Source: an uncultured Clostridia bacterium (GTDB lineage Bacteria > Bacillota > Clostridia > Lachnospirales > CAG-274). From it: a DNA stretch of 64,000 bases. A program made the translations under genes and the position numbers. Shown here one piece after another: positions 47,218 through 55,448 of this stretch (its first letter is position 1; each line of letters begins with the position of its first letter). The stretch covers positions 1 to 64,000 of the forward strand of contig CALWSP010000014.1 in NCBI GenBank assembly GCA_944384235.1, written 5' to 3'. The notes below the pieces were generated by a model. That model searched no databases. It saw nothing but the letters and a program-made list of their open reading frames with translations, and was not told the origin of the DNA.

Positions 47218-48597
47218 ATGAAACTTTGGGGCGGTAGATTTACAAAATCAACAGATAGTTTTACAGACCATTTCCACAGCTCAATATCTTTTGATAGCAG
47301 AATGTATAAAGAAGATATTTTAGGTAGCTGTGCTCACGCTACAATGCTTGGAAACCAGGGAATTATTTCTAAAGAGGATTCTGAAAAAATAGTTGAGGCA
47401 TTAAAAGAGATTTTAGTTGAAATTGAAAATGGACAAATTCAATTTGACGAAAAGGCTGAAGATATTCATATGAATATTGAAACTATTTTAATTTCTAAAA
47501 TTGGCGATGTAGGAAAGAGGTTACACACAGGAAGAAGCAGAAACGACCAAGTTGCTTTAGACATTAGAATGTATTTAAAAGAGCAAATTACAGAGATTAA
47601 AAGTTTAGTTAAAGAGCTTATTGAAGTTTTAAACAATATAGCTGAAAAGAATGTTGAAACTGTTATGCCAGGTTACACACATTTACAAAATGCTCAGCCA
47701 GTAACTCTTGCACATCATTTACTTGCTTATGTTGAAATGTTTAAAAGAGATTATGACAGATTAAGCGATACATACAAAAGAACTAATGTTTTACCTTTAG
47801 GTTCTGGAGCTTTAGCTACAACTACATATCCTTTAGACAGAAATTTTGTTAAAGAGCAGTTAGGTTTTGATTCAATAACTTTAGATTCTATGGACGGCGT
47901 TAGCGACAGAGATTTTGTTATTGAACTTTTAAGTGCTTTATCTATGATTATGATGCACCTTTCAAGATTTTGCGAGGAAATTATTATTTGGAATTCTCAA
48001 CAATATAAATTTGTTGAAATTGACGATTCCTATTCTACTGGCAGTTCAATTATGCCACAAAAGAAAAACCCTGATATGGCAGAGCTTATTAGAGGAAAAA
48101 CTGGACGAGTTTACGGACATTTAATGGCTATGCTAACTGTTATGAAAGGTATTCCTTTAGCTTACAACAAAGATATGCAAGAGGACAAGGAAGGCGTTTT
48201 TGACGCAGTTGACACATTAAAAATGTGTTTACCTGTTTTTACTAGAATGATGGAAACTATGACATTTAACAAAGAAAATATGCGTCAAGCTGCTAGAAAA
48301 GGCTTTATGAATGCAACTGATGCAGCTGACTGGCTTGTTAAACAAGGTGTTCCATTTAGAGATGCTCACGCAATTATAGGGCAGTTAGTTTTATATTGTG
48401 TAAACAACGATAAAAACCTTGACGATTTAACATTAGAAGAATACAAAAGTGTAAGCGATGTATTTACTGAAGATATTTATAATGCAATTGACCTTGATAC
48501 TTGTGTAAATTCTAGAAAGGTTGAAGGCGGACCATCTAAAGAATATATAACTAGTTTAATTAATCTAAACAAAGAAGTAATTAAAGAAATGAAATAA
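47218..48597 (+). CDS. argH: Argininosuccinate lyase
   Basis: A 459-residue enzyme splitting argininosuccinate into arginine and fumarate. [12 protein letters not shown], the fumarase-superfamily signature loop, and [11 protein letters not shown] and HLQNAQPVT are present. Start MKLWGGRF is the family's usual N terminus; AAGGAG precedes ATG 47218. Unusually it lies 20 kb from argG, with which it often pairs. Single gene, own terminator. Confidence 0.97.
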   Translation: MKLWGGRFTKSTDSFTDHFHSSISFDSRMYKEDILGSCAHATMLGNQGIISKEDSEKIVEALKEILVEIENGQIQFDEKAEDIHMNIETILISKIGDVGKRLHTGRSRNDQVALDIRMYLKEQITEIKSLVKELIEVLNNIAEKNVETVMPGYTHLQNAQPVTLAHHLLAYVEMFKRDYDRLSDTYKRTNVLPLGSGALATTTYPLDRNFVKEQLGFDSITLDSMDGVSDRDFVIELLSALSMIMMHLSRFCEEIIIWNSQQYKFVEIDDSYSTGSSIMPQKKNPDMAELIRGKTGRVYGHLMAMLTVMKGIPLAYNKDMQEDKEGVFDAVDTLKMCLPVFTRMMETMTFNKENMRQAARKGFMNATDAADWLVKQGVPFRDAHAIIGQLVLYCVNNDKNLDDLTLEEYKSVSDVFTEDIYNAIDLDTCVNSRKVEGGPSKEYITSLINLNKEVIKEMK

Positions 48598-48602
48598 AAA
48601 GA

Positions 48603-48653
48603 TGCACCTAAATGAGTTTTGTCGAAAAATAAAACTTATTAGGTGCTTTTTTT
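48603..48653 (+). terminator. Long terminator of argH
   Basis: Stem of about 16 bp with one bulged base (GCACCTA 48604-48610 with TAGGTGC 48640-48646, continued by 48613-48620 with 48631-48638), 10-base loop, then T-run. Confidence 0.85.
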
Positions 48654-48667
48654 ATTTTAAAAACTTC

Positions 48668-48696
48668 TTGACTTTTGATTTAAAAAGGGGGATAAT
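48668..48696 (+). promoter_or_regulatory. Promoter of gldA
   Basis: TTGACT (48668-48673), 17 bases, GATAAT (48691-48696). The expected transcript start near 48703 falls in the palindrome that follows. Confidence 0.7.
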
Positions 48697-48699
48697 GAA

Positions 48700-48719
48700 A
48701 TTGATAAAAAATTATCAAT
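48700..48719. promoter_or_regulatory. Rex-like palindromic operator at the gldA start site
   Basis: A perfect 20-bp interrupted palindrome whose core is TTGATAA-N4-TTATCAA (48701-48718). The Rex consensus is TTGTTAA-N4-TTAACAA, the same 18-base frame with one change in each half. It overlaps the transcript start of an NAD-linked dehydrogenase, where Rex sites usually are. FNR is unlikely because its half-sites are four, not eight, bases apart. Confidence 0.55.
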
Positions 48720-48734
48720 ATTGGAGGTTTTTTT

Positions 48735-49835
48735 ATGACAAGAATTATTGGTTCTCCTAGTCGTTACATTCAGGGAAAAGGCACTTTAAAGGAATTAACT
48801 AAGTATACAGAAAAGCTTGGCAAGAAAATGCTAGTTTTAGTTAGCGCTAGTGGTAAAAAAAGAGTTGAAAAGGATTTGAATTTTGCTATTGAAAATTCAG
48901 AGAGTGAAATTGTTTTTGAAATTTTTAATGGTGAATGTTCTAAAGCTGAAATTAACAGAATTTGCGAAAATCTTAAAAACGAGAAATGTGACATTTTAGT
49001 TGGAATTGGCGGTGGAAAAATATTAGATACTGCAAAGGCAGTTGCTTATTATGCTAACATTCCAGTTGTAGGCGTTCCAACTGCTGCGTCAACAGACGCA
49101 CCTTGTTCAGCTTTATCAGTTATTTACACAGAAGATGGACAGTTTGAGGAATATTTATTTTTACCATCTAACCCAGACATTATTTTAATTGACACTGAAA
49201 TTGTTGGCAAAGCTCCTACTAGGTTGCTTGTTTCTGGTATGGGTGATGCACTTGCTACATTTTTTGAAACTAGAGCTTGTATGAAATCTAATGCGATTAG
49301 TTGTATGGGTGGGCAAGTGTCTAAAACTGCAATGGCTTTATCCAAGTTATGTTATGACACTTTAATTAGCGACGGGTTTAAGGCAAAAACTGCTTTAGAA
49401 GCTGGGGCTTTAACTGAAGCTGTGGAAAATGTTATAGAGGCAAATACATATCTTTCTGGAATAGGTTTTGAAAGTGGTGGCCTTGCAGGGGCTCACGCTA
49501 TTCACAACGGGTTTACTTGCATTGAAGAAACTCACAAGATGTATCACGGCGAAAAAGTTGCTTTTGGTGTTCTTACACAACTTATTTTGGAAAATGTTAG
49601 CACTGAAGAATTTGAAGAAGTTATGGACTTTTGTTTAAGTGTTGGTTTACCTGTTACTTTAGAGGATTTAGGAATTAAAGAAATTAACAAAGACAAGATT
49701 ATGGAAGCAGCTAAACTTGCTTGTGCTGAGGGAGAAACTATATTTAATATGCCATTTGAAGTGGATTCTGAAAAAGTTTATAGTGCAATTATGACTGCTG
49801 ACAAAATGGGACACTATTACAAAGAATTTTATTAA
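48735..49835 (+). CDS. gldA: Glycerol dehydrogenase, iron/zinc-type
   Basis: A 366-residue NAD-dependent alcohol dehydrogenase (type III), oxidising glycerol to dihydroxyacetone or running in reverse to regenerate NAD. It has the NAD motif GIGGGKILDTAK, substrate loop PTAASTDAPCSALSV and metal ligands in SGMGDALAT, AHAIHNGFT and KMYHGEKVAFG. These fit GldA rather than the butanol or lactaldehyde branches. TTGGAGG precedes ATG 48735. A Rex-like operator upstream suggests redox control. Confidence 0.92.
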   Translation: MTRIIGSPSRYIQGKGTLKELTKYTEKLGKKMLVLVSASGKKRVEKDLNFAIENSESEIVFEIFNGECSKAEINRICENLKNEKCDILVGIGGGKILDTAKAVAYYANIPVVGVPTAASTDAPCSALSVIYTEDGQFEEYLFLPSNPDIILIDTEIVGKAPTRLLVSGMGDALATFFETRACMKSNAISCMGGQVSKTAMALSKLCYDTLISDGFKAKTALEAGALTEAVENVIEANTYLSGIGFESGGLAGAHAIHNGFTCIEETHKMYHGEKVAFGVLTQLILENVSTEEFEEVMDFCLSVGLPVTLEDLGIKEINKDKIMEAAKLACAEGETIFNMPFEVDSEKVYSAIMTADKMGHYYKEFY

Positions 49836-49856
49836 TTAAATAGTTATATATTTTTG

Positions 49857-49882
49857 CCCCCATAATATAATTGTTATGGGGG
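49857..49882 (+). promoter_or_regulatory. Hairpin holding the sigK ribosome binding site
   Basis: CCCCCATAA (49857-49865) pairs perfectly with TTATGGGGG (49874-49882) across an 8-base loop. The GGGGG is the ribosome site of sigK, nine bases before ATG 49892, so the hairpin would mask it. Only a short TTTT follows, so it is a poor terminator for gldA, though it might serve as one. Confidence 0.5.
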
Positions 49883-49891
49883 TGTTTTAAA

Positions 49892-50533
49892 ATGTTGTTT
49901 CTTCCGTTTTTTGTTGGGCATATTGGTAGCAATTTGCCTCAGGTTTTAAGCAAGGCTTTAGAAGAAAAGTATATAAAACTTTGGGACAACGGGGATTTAG
50001 AGGCTAGAAACAAGTTAATAGAGCATAACCTTAGATTAGTGGCACATATAGCCAAGAAATATAATCAATTAAATGACAATGATGAGTTAATATCTATTGG
50101 GACTGTTGGGCTAATTAAGGCTGTTAGCACATATAAGTCAGACAAAGGGAAACTTGTTAGCTATGCTTCAAGGTGTATTGAAAACGAAATTTTGATGTAT
50201 TTAAGGCAAAACAAAAAAAGGCAAAACGATGTTAGCTTACAAGACAGCGTTGGGTTAGACAAAGAGGGGAATGAAATAACTTTAGAAGACAAATTAGCTG
50301 ACGAGAGCAAAAGTGTTGAAGAAGTTACAGATTTAAAAATAAGAACTGAAAAATTATATAAAGCTATGAAAAACAGGCTTACAAAAAGAGAGTTTGAAAT
50401 ACTTGTTTTAAGATATGGATTAAATGGTGAAAAAGAAGTTACCCAAAGAGAAATTGCAAAAAATATGGGTATAAGCCGTAGCTATGTTTCAAGAATTGAA
50501 ACAAAAGCCTTGTCTAAATTAAAAGACATTTAG
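49892..50533 (+). CDS. sigK: Sporulation sigma factor SigK
   Basis: A 213-residue sigma-70 family factor for late mother-cell gene expression in sporulation. NKLIEHNLRLVAHIAKKYN, CIENEILMYLR and SLQDSVGLDKEGNEI are SigK/SigE-type region 2 and linker, and TQREIAKNMGISRSYVSRIE is the region 4 HTH. The gene is whole, with no skin element. The N terminus (MLFLPFFVGHIGSNLPQVLS) is hydrophobic but about a dozen residues shorter than the Bacillus pro-sequence. An in-frame TTG at 49871 lies inside the hairpin and lacks a ribosome site; ATG 49892 is chosen. SigE is less likely given KALEEKYIKLWDNGD. Confidence 0.88.
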   Translation: MLFLPFFVGHIGSNLPQVLSKALEEKYIKLWDNGDLEARNKLIEHNLRLVAHIAKKYNQLNDNDELISIGTVGLIKAVSTYKSDKGKLVSYASRCIENEILMYLRQNKKRQNDVSLQDSVGLDKEGNEITLEDKLADESKSVEEVTDLKIRTEKLYKAMKNRLTKREFEILVLRYGLNGEKEVTQREIAKNMGISRSYVSRIETKALSKLKDI

Positions 50534-50598
50534 TATCACCTAAGGGTGATACCTACATACAGTAATTTTTTTAGGAGAGTTTAAGGCTCTTTTTTTTA
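50533..50598 (+). terminator. Weak or compound terminator region after sigK
   Basis: Hairpin GTATCACC (50533-50540) with GGTGATAC (50545-50552), which begins at the last base of the sigK stop codon, then T7 around 50566-50572, and a second AGAG-x7-CTCT hairpin followed by eight T. Either could stop transcription. Confidence 0.5.
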
Positions 50599-50619
50599 TT
50601 GGAAAAAATATTTAAATTA

Positions 50620-50648
50620 TTGCAAATATTTATATATTGTTTTATAAT
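50620..50648 (+). promoter_or_regulatory. Promoter of the pectate lyase gene
   Basis: TTGCAA (50620-50625), 17 bases, TATAAT (50643-50648), 31 bases before the TTG start. Confidence 0.75.
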
Positions 50649-50679
50649 TATTTTATAGAGATAAAAGGGAGGTATTTTT

Positions 50680-53037
50680 TTGAAAAAATTTATTGCAGGT
50701 TTTATGGCTTTAAGCATTATATTTTCTTCTATTTGTGTATATGGAGGTGAAAGCAAAATTCCAGCTTTCCCAGGAGCTGAAGGCGGAGGAAAGTATGTTT
50801 CTGGTGGTAGAGGCGGAGAAGTTTATGTTGTTACCACTTTAGAAGATTATGACCCTGACACAGAAGAAGCGATTAAAGGCTCTTTTAGAGATGCTGTTAG
50901 CAAGGACAACAGAATTGTTGTGTTTAATGTTGGTGGTGTTATTAAATTAAAAAACAAGTTAAACATTACAAAAAGAAACAATTTGACAATTGCAGGGCAA
51001 ACTGCTCCAGGAAATGGAATTACAGTTTATGGTTATGAAACAAATTTAAGTAATTCAAACAATATTATTATGAGATATTTAAGGTTTAGGCCAGGAGCTG
51101 AAAATGTTTTAAAAGGGGACTCTATGGACTCTATTTGGGGCAGGTCTATGAAAAACCTTATGATTGACCATTTATCTTGTTCTTGGTCAACTGACGAAAC
51201 AATGTCATTATACAGAGCGGAAAACGCAACTATACAGTGGTGTATTATTGCTGAAAGTCTTACTATGTCAGGCCATACAAAGGGTAGACACGGCTATGGA
51301 GCAATAGTTGGAGGAGTTAACGCAACATACCACCACAATTTATATGCAAACCACACTTCAAGAAACCCAAGGTTTGGAGGAGGAACTGTTGAGGCTGATG
51401 ACAACGAGCATATAGCTTTATTTGATTTTAGAAACAATGTTATTTACAACTGGGGTTTTAACACTGGATATGGTGGAGGACGAGCTAACCAAAATTATGT
51501 ATACAACTATATGAAAGCTGGGCAAGGAACTAGAGATAGTGTTAAAGACAGAGTTATTGATTGTGGCGAGAAAAACAAGCCATCTAAGTTTTATGTGTTT
51601 GGAAATGTTTTAGAGGGAAATGAAAAAATTAGCAAGGACAACAGTTTAGGTGTTTATGTTTCTGAAAGCAACAAAAAATTTACTGAAATAGTTAATTCTG
51701 AATTTAAAATGGAGGGAACTAAGAAAGAAAATTTAACTACTAACTCTCCTGAAAATGCTTATGAGTTAGTTCTTAACAGAGCAGGAGCTACTTTACCCTT
51801 AAGAGATGGCTTAGATAGCAGAATTGTTTCTTCAGTTAGAAACGACAGTGGTTATTTTGTGAACAGAGATGAGGAAGTTGGCGGGCTTCCATACAACGAT
51901 GTTGTTTACAGAGAAGCTGATTTTGACAAGGACTTAGACGGCATTGACGACAGATGGGAAATGGAAAATGGTTTGGACTTTAACAACCCATTTGACAGCA
52001 GGGAAATAGCTGAAAATGGATATGCTAACATAGAAAATTATATTAATAGTTTAGTTGATATGGAGTATGAGCCAACAAACCCTGATGTTGAAATTGTTGA
52101 GCCAAAAGACAACAGTCAATTTGATGTTTCAGAAGTGATAGATGTTAAAGTTAATGCTAGTGAAGATACTGTTAAGGTTGATTTTTATAACAATGATAAA
52201 TTGATTTATAGCGATGATAGTTATCCTTTTGAAATGGCTATTAGTGGGTTTGATGATGGAAGTTACAACATTGTTGCAAAAGCTACAAATGACAAGGGTG
52301 AGATGACACAAGCTACGGCTAAAAAAATACATATTAACAAAAAAACTGACCTTGAAAATTGGGAGTTTACAGACGTTGGAGAGCCAAATATTAAAGGTTG
52401 TGCTTATGTAGAAGATGGTGTGTATACTGTTAAGGGCAGTGGAAAAATTAAAGAAAAAGACGACTCTTTTGGGTATTTATATAAAAAGGTAAATGGGGAT
52501 TTTGATTTTACTGTTAAGGTAGATAGTACTACACCTGTTGACAACCACGCATTTGCAGGGATTATGGTTAGAAACTCTTTAGATAGTTCAAGTGCAAATG
52601 TTGCTCTTGGTATTTCACACACAAAGGCCTACGAGTGGAAAGAATTAAACGAAGAAACTAAAAAAACTACAACTTATTATAGAAACCCTTTTGGTGTTTA
52701 CCTTTGTGGCAGGGACAAGGACAACGGGAATATGGACACTTTATCTGAAAATTTAGATTCTATTGAAAGTGCTTTAAAAACTGGCGTTCAGCTTAAAAAG
52801 GATATAGAGTTTAAAAATGGACTTGAGTATACAGGATATTATTTAAGACTTGTTAGAAACGGGGATAAATTTGTTGCCTATTGTTCAAAAGACGGAAACA
52901 GATGGGAAATAGTTGGTAGCAAGAGTTTAAAAATGAACAAAGAGATTTATATTGGGCTTGGTGTTGACTTAAACAAGGTAGACAACAACTTAGACAATTT
53001 AAACACAGTTAAGTTTGAAAAGATTAAATTAAAATAA
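50680..53037 (+). CDS. Secreted PL1 pectate lyase with Ig-like and LamG-like modules
   Basis: A 785-residue secreted enzyme starting at TTG 50680 behind AAGGGAGGT. Signal peptide about 1-22. The beta-helix lyase (about 28-400) starts FPGAEGGGKYVSGGRGGEVYVVTT, has MIDHLSCSWSTDETMS and the Arg-bearing HHNLYANHTSRNPRFGG (R228, R231), as in PL1 pectate lyases. A calcium-loop segment DFDKDLDGIDDRWE (about 413-426) follows. About 467-555 is a bacterial Ig-like domain (PDVEIVEPKDNS), and about 560-785 a LamG/DUF1349-like module. No dockerin and no SLH, so it is probably released. It would cleave de-esterified polygalacturonate, completing the work of the esterase at 3592. Own promoter and terminator. 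Confidence 0.9.
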   Translation: MKKFIAGFMALSIIFSSICVYGGESKIPAFPGAEGGGKYVSGGRGGEVYVVTTLEDYDPDTEEAIKGSFRDAVSKDNRIVVFNVGGVIKLKNKLNITKRNNLTIAGQTAPGNGITVYGYETNLSNSNNIIMRYLRFRPGAENVLKGDSMDSIWGRSMKNLMIDHLSCSWSTDETMSLYRAENATIQWCIIAESLTMSGHTKGRHGYGAIVGGVNATYHHNLYANHTSRNPRFGGGTVEADDNEHIALFDFRNNVIYNWGFNTGYGGGRANQNYVYNYMKAGQGTRDSVKDRVIDCGEKNKPSKFYVFGNVLEGNEKISKDNSLGVYVSESNKKFTEIVNSEFKMEGTKKENLTTNSPENAYELVLNRAGATLPLRDGLDSRIVSSVRNDSGYFVNRDEEVGGLPYNDVVYREADFDKDLDGIDDRWEMENGLDFNNPFDSREIAENGYANIENYINSLVDMEYEPTNPDVEIVEPKDNSQFDVSEVIDVKVNASEDTVKVDFYNNDKLIYSDDSYPFEMAISGFDDGSYNIVAKATNDKGEMTQATAKKIHINKKTDLENWEFTDVGEPNIKGCAYVEDGVYTVKGSGKIKEKDDSFGYLYKKVNGDFDFTVKVDSTTPVDNHAFAGIMVRNSLDSSSANVALGISHTKAYEWKELNEETKKTTTYYRNPFGVYLCGRDKDNGNMDTLSENLDSIESALKTGVQLKKDIEFKNGLEYTGYYLRLVRNGDKFVAYCSKDGNRWEIVGSKSLKMNKEIYIGLGVDLNKVDNNLDNLNTVKFEKIKLK

Positions 53038-53040
53038 ATA

Positions 53041-53070
53041 AAAAGAAGTGGGAAACCACTTCTTTTTATT
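53041..53070. terminator. Bidirectional terminator between the pectate lyase and the transglutaminase-like gene
   Basis: Perfect 11-bp stem AAAAGAAGTGG (53041-53051) with CCACTTCTTTT (53056-53066), loop GAAA, T-run. Confidence 0.9.
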
Positions 53071-54172
53071 TGAAAGTTATGTTGTATGTGCTTTCTTTTC
53101 CGTATTCGCCGGATATGTTTACAGAGTAAAAACCTCTATCTTTTACATATCTTTTTATTACTTCAACATTAGGTATTGCATAACCTTCTGTTCTAAAGGT
53201 GAAGTAAGTTTCGTTGTTTGAAAGTTTATTATTTATAAATTCTGAAAGTTCTTGCTCGTTATGGACTATATAATTATTTAAAGTGTAGTAGTTATAGTCA
53301 TAAGAAGTGCAAGAAGGAAAGTCTTTTCTTTCCCAAGCGTGAGTTCTTGACATTATATCATCAGGAACATTAAAGAAGTTATATCTTTCTCTATTTGGTA
53401 CATCTGGAGATGGGTCATCACTAGAGACATCTACGTGGTAGTAATTTCCATCTAGTTTTATTAAATTCCACATATGGTTTATGTTATTTGTTGTTCCTGT
53501 TATTATGCTAACATCTAAGCCAGCAAACTTACCCATTATTAAAAATGTGTTTGCATAGGCTTCGCAAATTCCTTGGCCGTCTATTAAAAAGCCAGTTACT
53601 GTATGTGCTCTTGCAGGAACTTCTGACATTTCAAGAGGGCCATATTTAAAGTTATCTGTTATGAAGTTATGAATTGCTAATTCTTTTTCATAGTCTGTTT
53701 CTAACGAATTAGTTAAGGTTTGGGTAGCCTGATTTAAAATGTTATATGCTTCTTTTTCTTGAATGTTTAGTTTTTTATATAAATTCTTATTATCTATTGC
53801 TTGTGCAATTTTAAAGTTTGAGTTATATGTGAAGTTATATGTAACTTTTGAAAACTCATTGTGGCTTACATAGCCTTTTGCAGAAATGGAAACATTATGG
53901 TTTTTTAAAAGGTTTATATCATAATCTTCGTTGTTAAAACCAGCTATTTGAAGGGTTATGCTATCGTTTAAGTTATTATAAGCATCTTCAATTGCTACTT
54001 TCCATTGTTCTGGTGTTGTGACTGTTCTAGTTAAAGGCGCATCGTAAGTTTTGCCTTGTATTGTGGCAAAAAGATTTTTCCAAGTTGTTACTAAGTCATC
54101 ACAATTATCTGCAAATACATTTTGGGAAAAAAGCGTTGTAGCCAAAATTGTTATAGCTAATAGTTTTTTCAT
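53066..54172 (-). CDS. Secreted transglutaminase-like protein
   Basis: A 368-residue secreted protein with signal peptide about 1-21 (FSQNVFA-DN). The transglutaminase-like core has cysteine C203 in GQGICEAYANTF, histidine H233 in NHMWNLIKL and D248 in YYHVD, the Cys-His-Asp triad of cysteine-protease-fold enzymes. The first 160 residues (SITLQIAGFNNEDYDI) are an N-terminal beta domain. Many clostridial members act as exported proteases or cross-linkers on surface proteins; the substrate is unknown. The start at 54172 comes one base after the rsuA-type gene, so the two are likely co-transcribed. Confidence 0.8.
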   Translation of the reverse strand: MKKLLAITILATTLFSQNVFADNCDDLVTTWKNLFATIQGKTYDAPLTRTVTTPEQWKVAIEDAYNNLNDSITLQIAGFNNEDYDINLLKNHNVSISAKGYVSHNEFSKVTYNFTYNSNFKIAQAIDNKNLYKKLNIQEKEAYNILNQATQTLTNSLETDYEKELAIHNFITDNFKYGPLEMSEVPARAHTVTGFLIDGQGICEAYANTFLIMGKFAGLDVSIITGTTNNINHMWNLIKLDGNYYHVDVSSDDPSPDVPNRERYNFFNVPDDIMSRTHAWERKDFPSCTSYDYNYYTLNNYIVHNEQELSEFINNKLSNNETYFTFRTEGYAIPNVEVIKRYVKDRGFYSVNISGEYGKESTYNITFK

Positions 54173-54173
54173 A

Positions 54174-54884
54174 TTATCTTACCGTCTTAACAAAGGATAG
54201 CTCCTTTTCGTTTAGCAAGCGGTACTCTCCCTCCTTTAAATTTAAATCTAGAGTTATATCTCCAAAGCTAATTCTTTTTAAATATTCTACTTTACAGCCT
54301 AAAGAGAGGAACATTCTCTTTATTTGGTGATATTTACCCTCTACAATAGTAACTTGAACAACAGTGTAGTTTTGATGTACCTCTTTTATTATAAGCTCTG
54401 CGCTCTTACAAGTAAAGTCTTTTAATGTTACACCTTTATTAAAAATTTGTTTCGCATCAGGTGGAAGATTGCCAGATATATGGGCAATGTATGTTTTTGA
54501 AACGTGTTTTTTAGGGGAAAGTGTGTTGTGGGCAAAATCCCCATCGTTTGTTAAAAGCACCAGGCCAACTGTGTCCTTATCAAGCCTGCCAACTGGGAAA
54601 AGGCCTATGTTTTTATATTTATTTTCTAAAAGGTCTATTACAGTTTGTTTATGATTATCTTTTGTTGCTGAAAGACAGCCAGCAGGCTTATTTAGCATAA
54701 TGTAGGTATATTGATTATAAGTTAAAGGTTTATTATCTAAAAATACATTTGAGTTTTCATCAACTTTAAATTCGCTTTTATCTATTATTACATCATCAAC
54801 TTTAACTCTTTTTGATTTTATTATTTTTTTTACCTCTGTTCGTGTGCCTAAACCACAGCTACACAAAAATTTATCTAATCTCAT
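54174..54884 (-). CDS. rsuA: RsuA-family rRNA pseudouridine synthase
   Basis: A 236-residue RNA-modifying enzyme. An S4 RNA-binding domain (MRLDKFLCSCGLGTRTEVKK) leads into the catalytic domain with GRLDKDTVGLVLLTNDG, whose Asp is catalytic. Target in this family is 16S U516 (RsuA) or 23S sites (RluB/E/F); RsuA is the usual call for this length. The frame opens at TTG 54899, but that TTG overlaps the ribosome site TTGGAGAG; ATG 54884 is chosen. Confidence 0.85.
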   Translation of the reverse strand: MRLDKFLCSCGLGTRTEVKKIIKSKRVKVDDVIIDKSEFKVDENSNVFLDNKPLTYNQYTYIMLNKPAGCLSATKDNHKQTVIDLLENKYKNIGLFPVGRLDKDTVGLVLLTNDGDFAHNTLSPKKHVSKTYIAHISGNLPPDAKQIFNKGVTLKDFTCKSAELIIKEVHQNYTVVQVTIVEGKYHQIKRMFLSLGCKVEYLKRISFGDITLDLNLKEGEYRLLNEKELSFVKTVR

Positions 54885-54935
54885 TTTTATTCTCTCCAAT
54901 TAAAAAATATTAATTAAAACGTAATTAAAAATCTC

Positions 54936-54964
54936 TATACAAAGTTAAATTATTTTGCTATAAT
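54936..54964 (+). promoter_or_regulatory. Candidate promoter of the radA unit, with two downstream inverted repeats
   Basis: TATACA (54936-54941), 17 bases, TATAAT (54959-54964). Two inverted repeats follow at once: AAATTC-N4-GAATTT (54971-54986) and GTCAAA-N7-TTTGAC (54987-55005). Confidence 0.4.
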
Positions 54965-55036
54965 TATAATAAATTCAAATGAATTTGTCAAAATAGCAAT
55001 TTGACTTATTTTTATATATATTAGGAGGAAATTAAA

Positions 55037-55447
55037 ATGGCTGTTATTAACGAAGTTATCTGTATAGAGGCTGACGGTTCATTAAGTTTTGGGAACTACG
55101 AGGTTGTAGAAAAACAAAAGATTGATGATTTTAAAGTGGGTAGTGACGAATATAAGGTTAGAACTCACAAAGATGTTACTAGATTATCTAAAAACGGAAA
55201 CCTTGTTTTAGAAACAGTGCCTGGTTCAACTGTTCACAGCTTAAAAATTGGGGATAGAGTTACTAGTTTTGAAATTGAGGGTTTCCACAACACAATGATT
55301 ACTCTTGAGCTTGAGGCTGAAAGTGTTTATTCAATTTATGTTGATGATGTAAACCTTGACAAGGTTACAACTAATGTTACTGGCAAAATGAGTTTTAGTT
55401 TAGAGCTTAATTCTGATTGCAAGGCAGTTAGAGTAGAAAAGCACTAA
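55037..55447 (+). CDS. Conserved clostridial protein encoded beside radA (often mislabelled endosialidase)
   Basis: A 136-residue, probably cytoplasmic, all-beta protein; TTAGGAGG precedes ATG 55037. ADGSLSFGNYEV, RLSKNGNLVLETVPGSTVHSL and a symmetric C-terminal beta region (GKMSFSLELNS) match a family I recall from many Clostridia, located near radA or alone and annotated as endosialidase for no visible reason. It has no signal peptide and no sialidase Asp box or catalytic motifs. One base separates it from radA. Function unknown. Confidence 0.65.
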   Translation: MAVINEVICIEADGSLSFGNYEVVEKQKIDDFKVGSDEYKVRTHKDVTRLSKNGNLVLETVPGSTVHSLKIGDRVTSFEIEGFHNTMITLELEAESVYSIYVDDVNLDKVTTNVTGKMSFSLELNSDCKAVRVEKH

Positions 55448-55448
55448 A

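Noticed and set aside
48603-48653. Attenuator or antisense RNA after argH
   Set aside because: The hairpin with T-run is explained fully as a terminator; no promoter pointing into it was found.
48701-48718. FNR or Fur site reading of the gldA palindrome
   Set aside because: FNR needs TTGAT-N4-ATCAA, while here the gap is eight bases; the Fur box has a different repeat. The Rex frame fits best.
55037-55447. Endosialidase function for the radA partner
   Set aside because: No signal peptide, no sialidase repeats or catalytic residues, and far too small.
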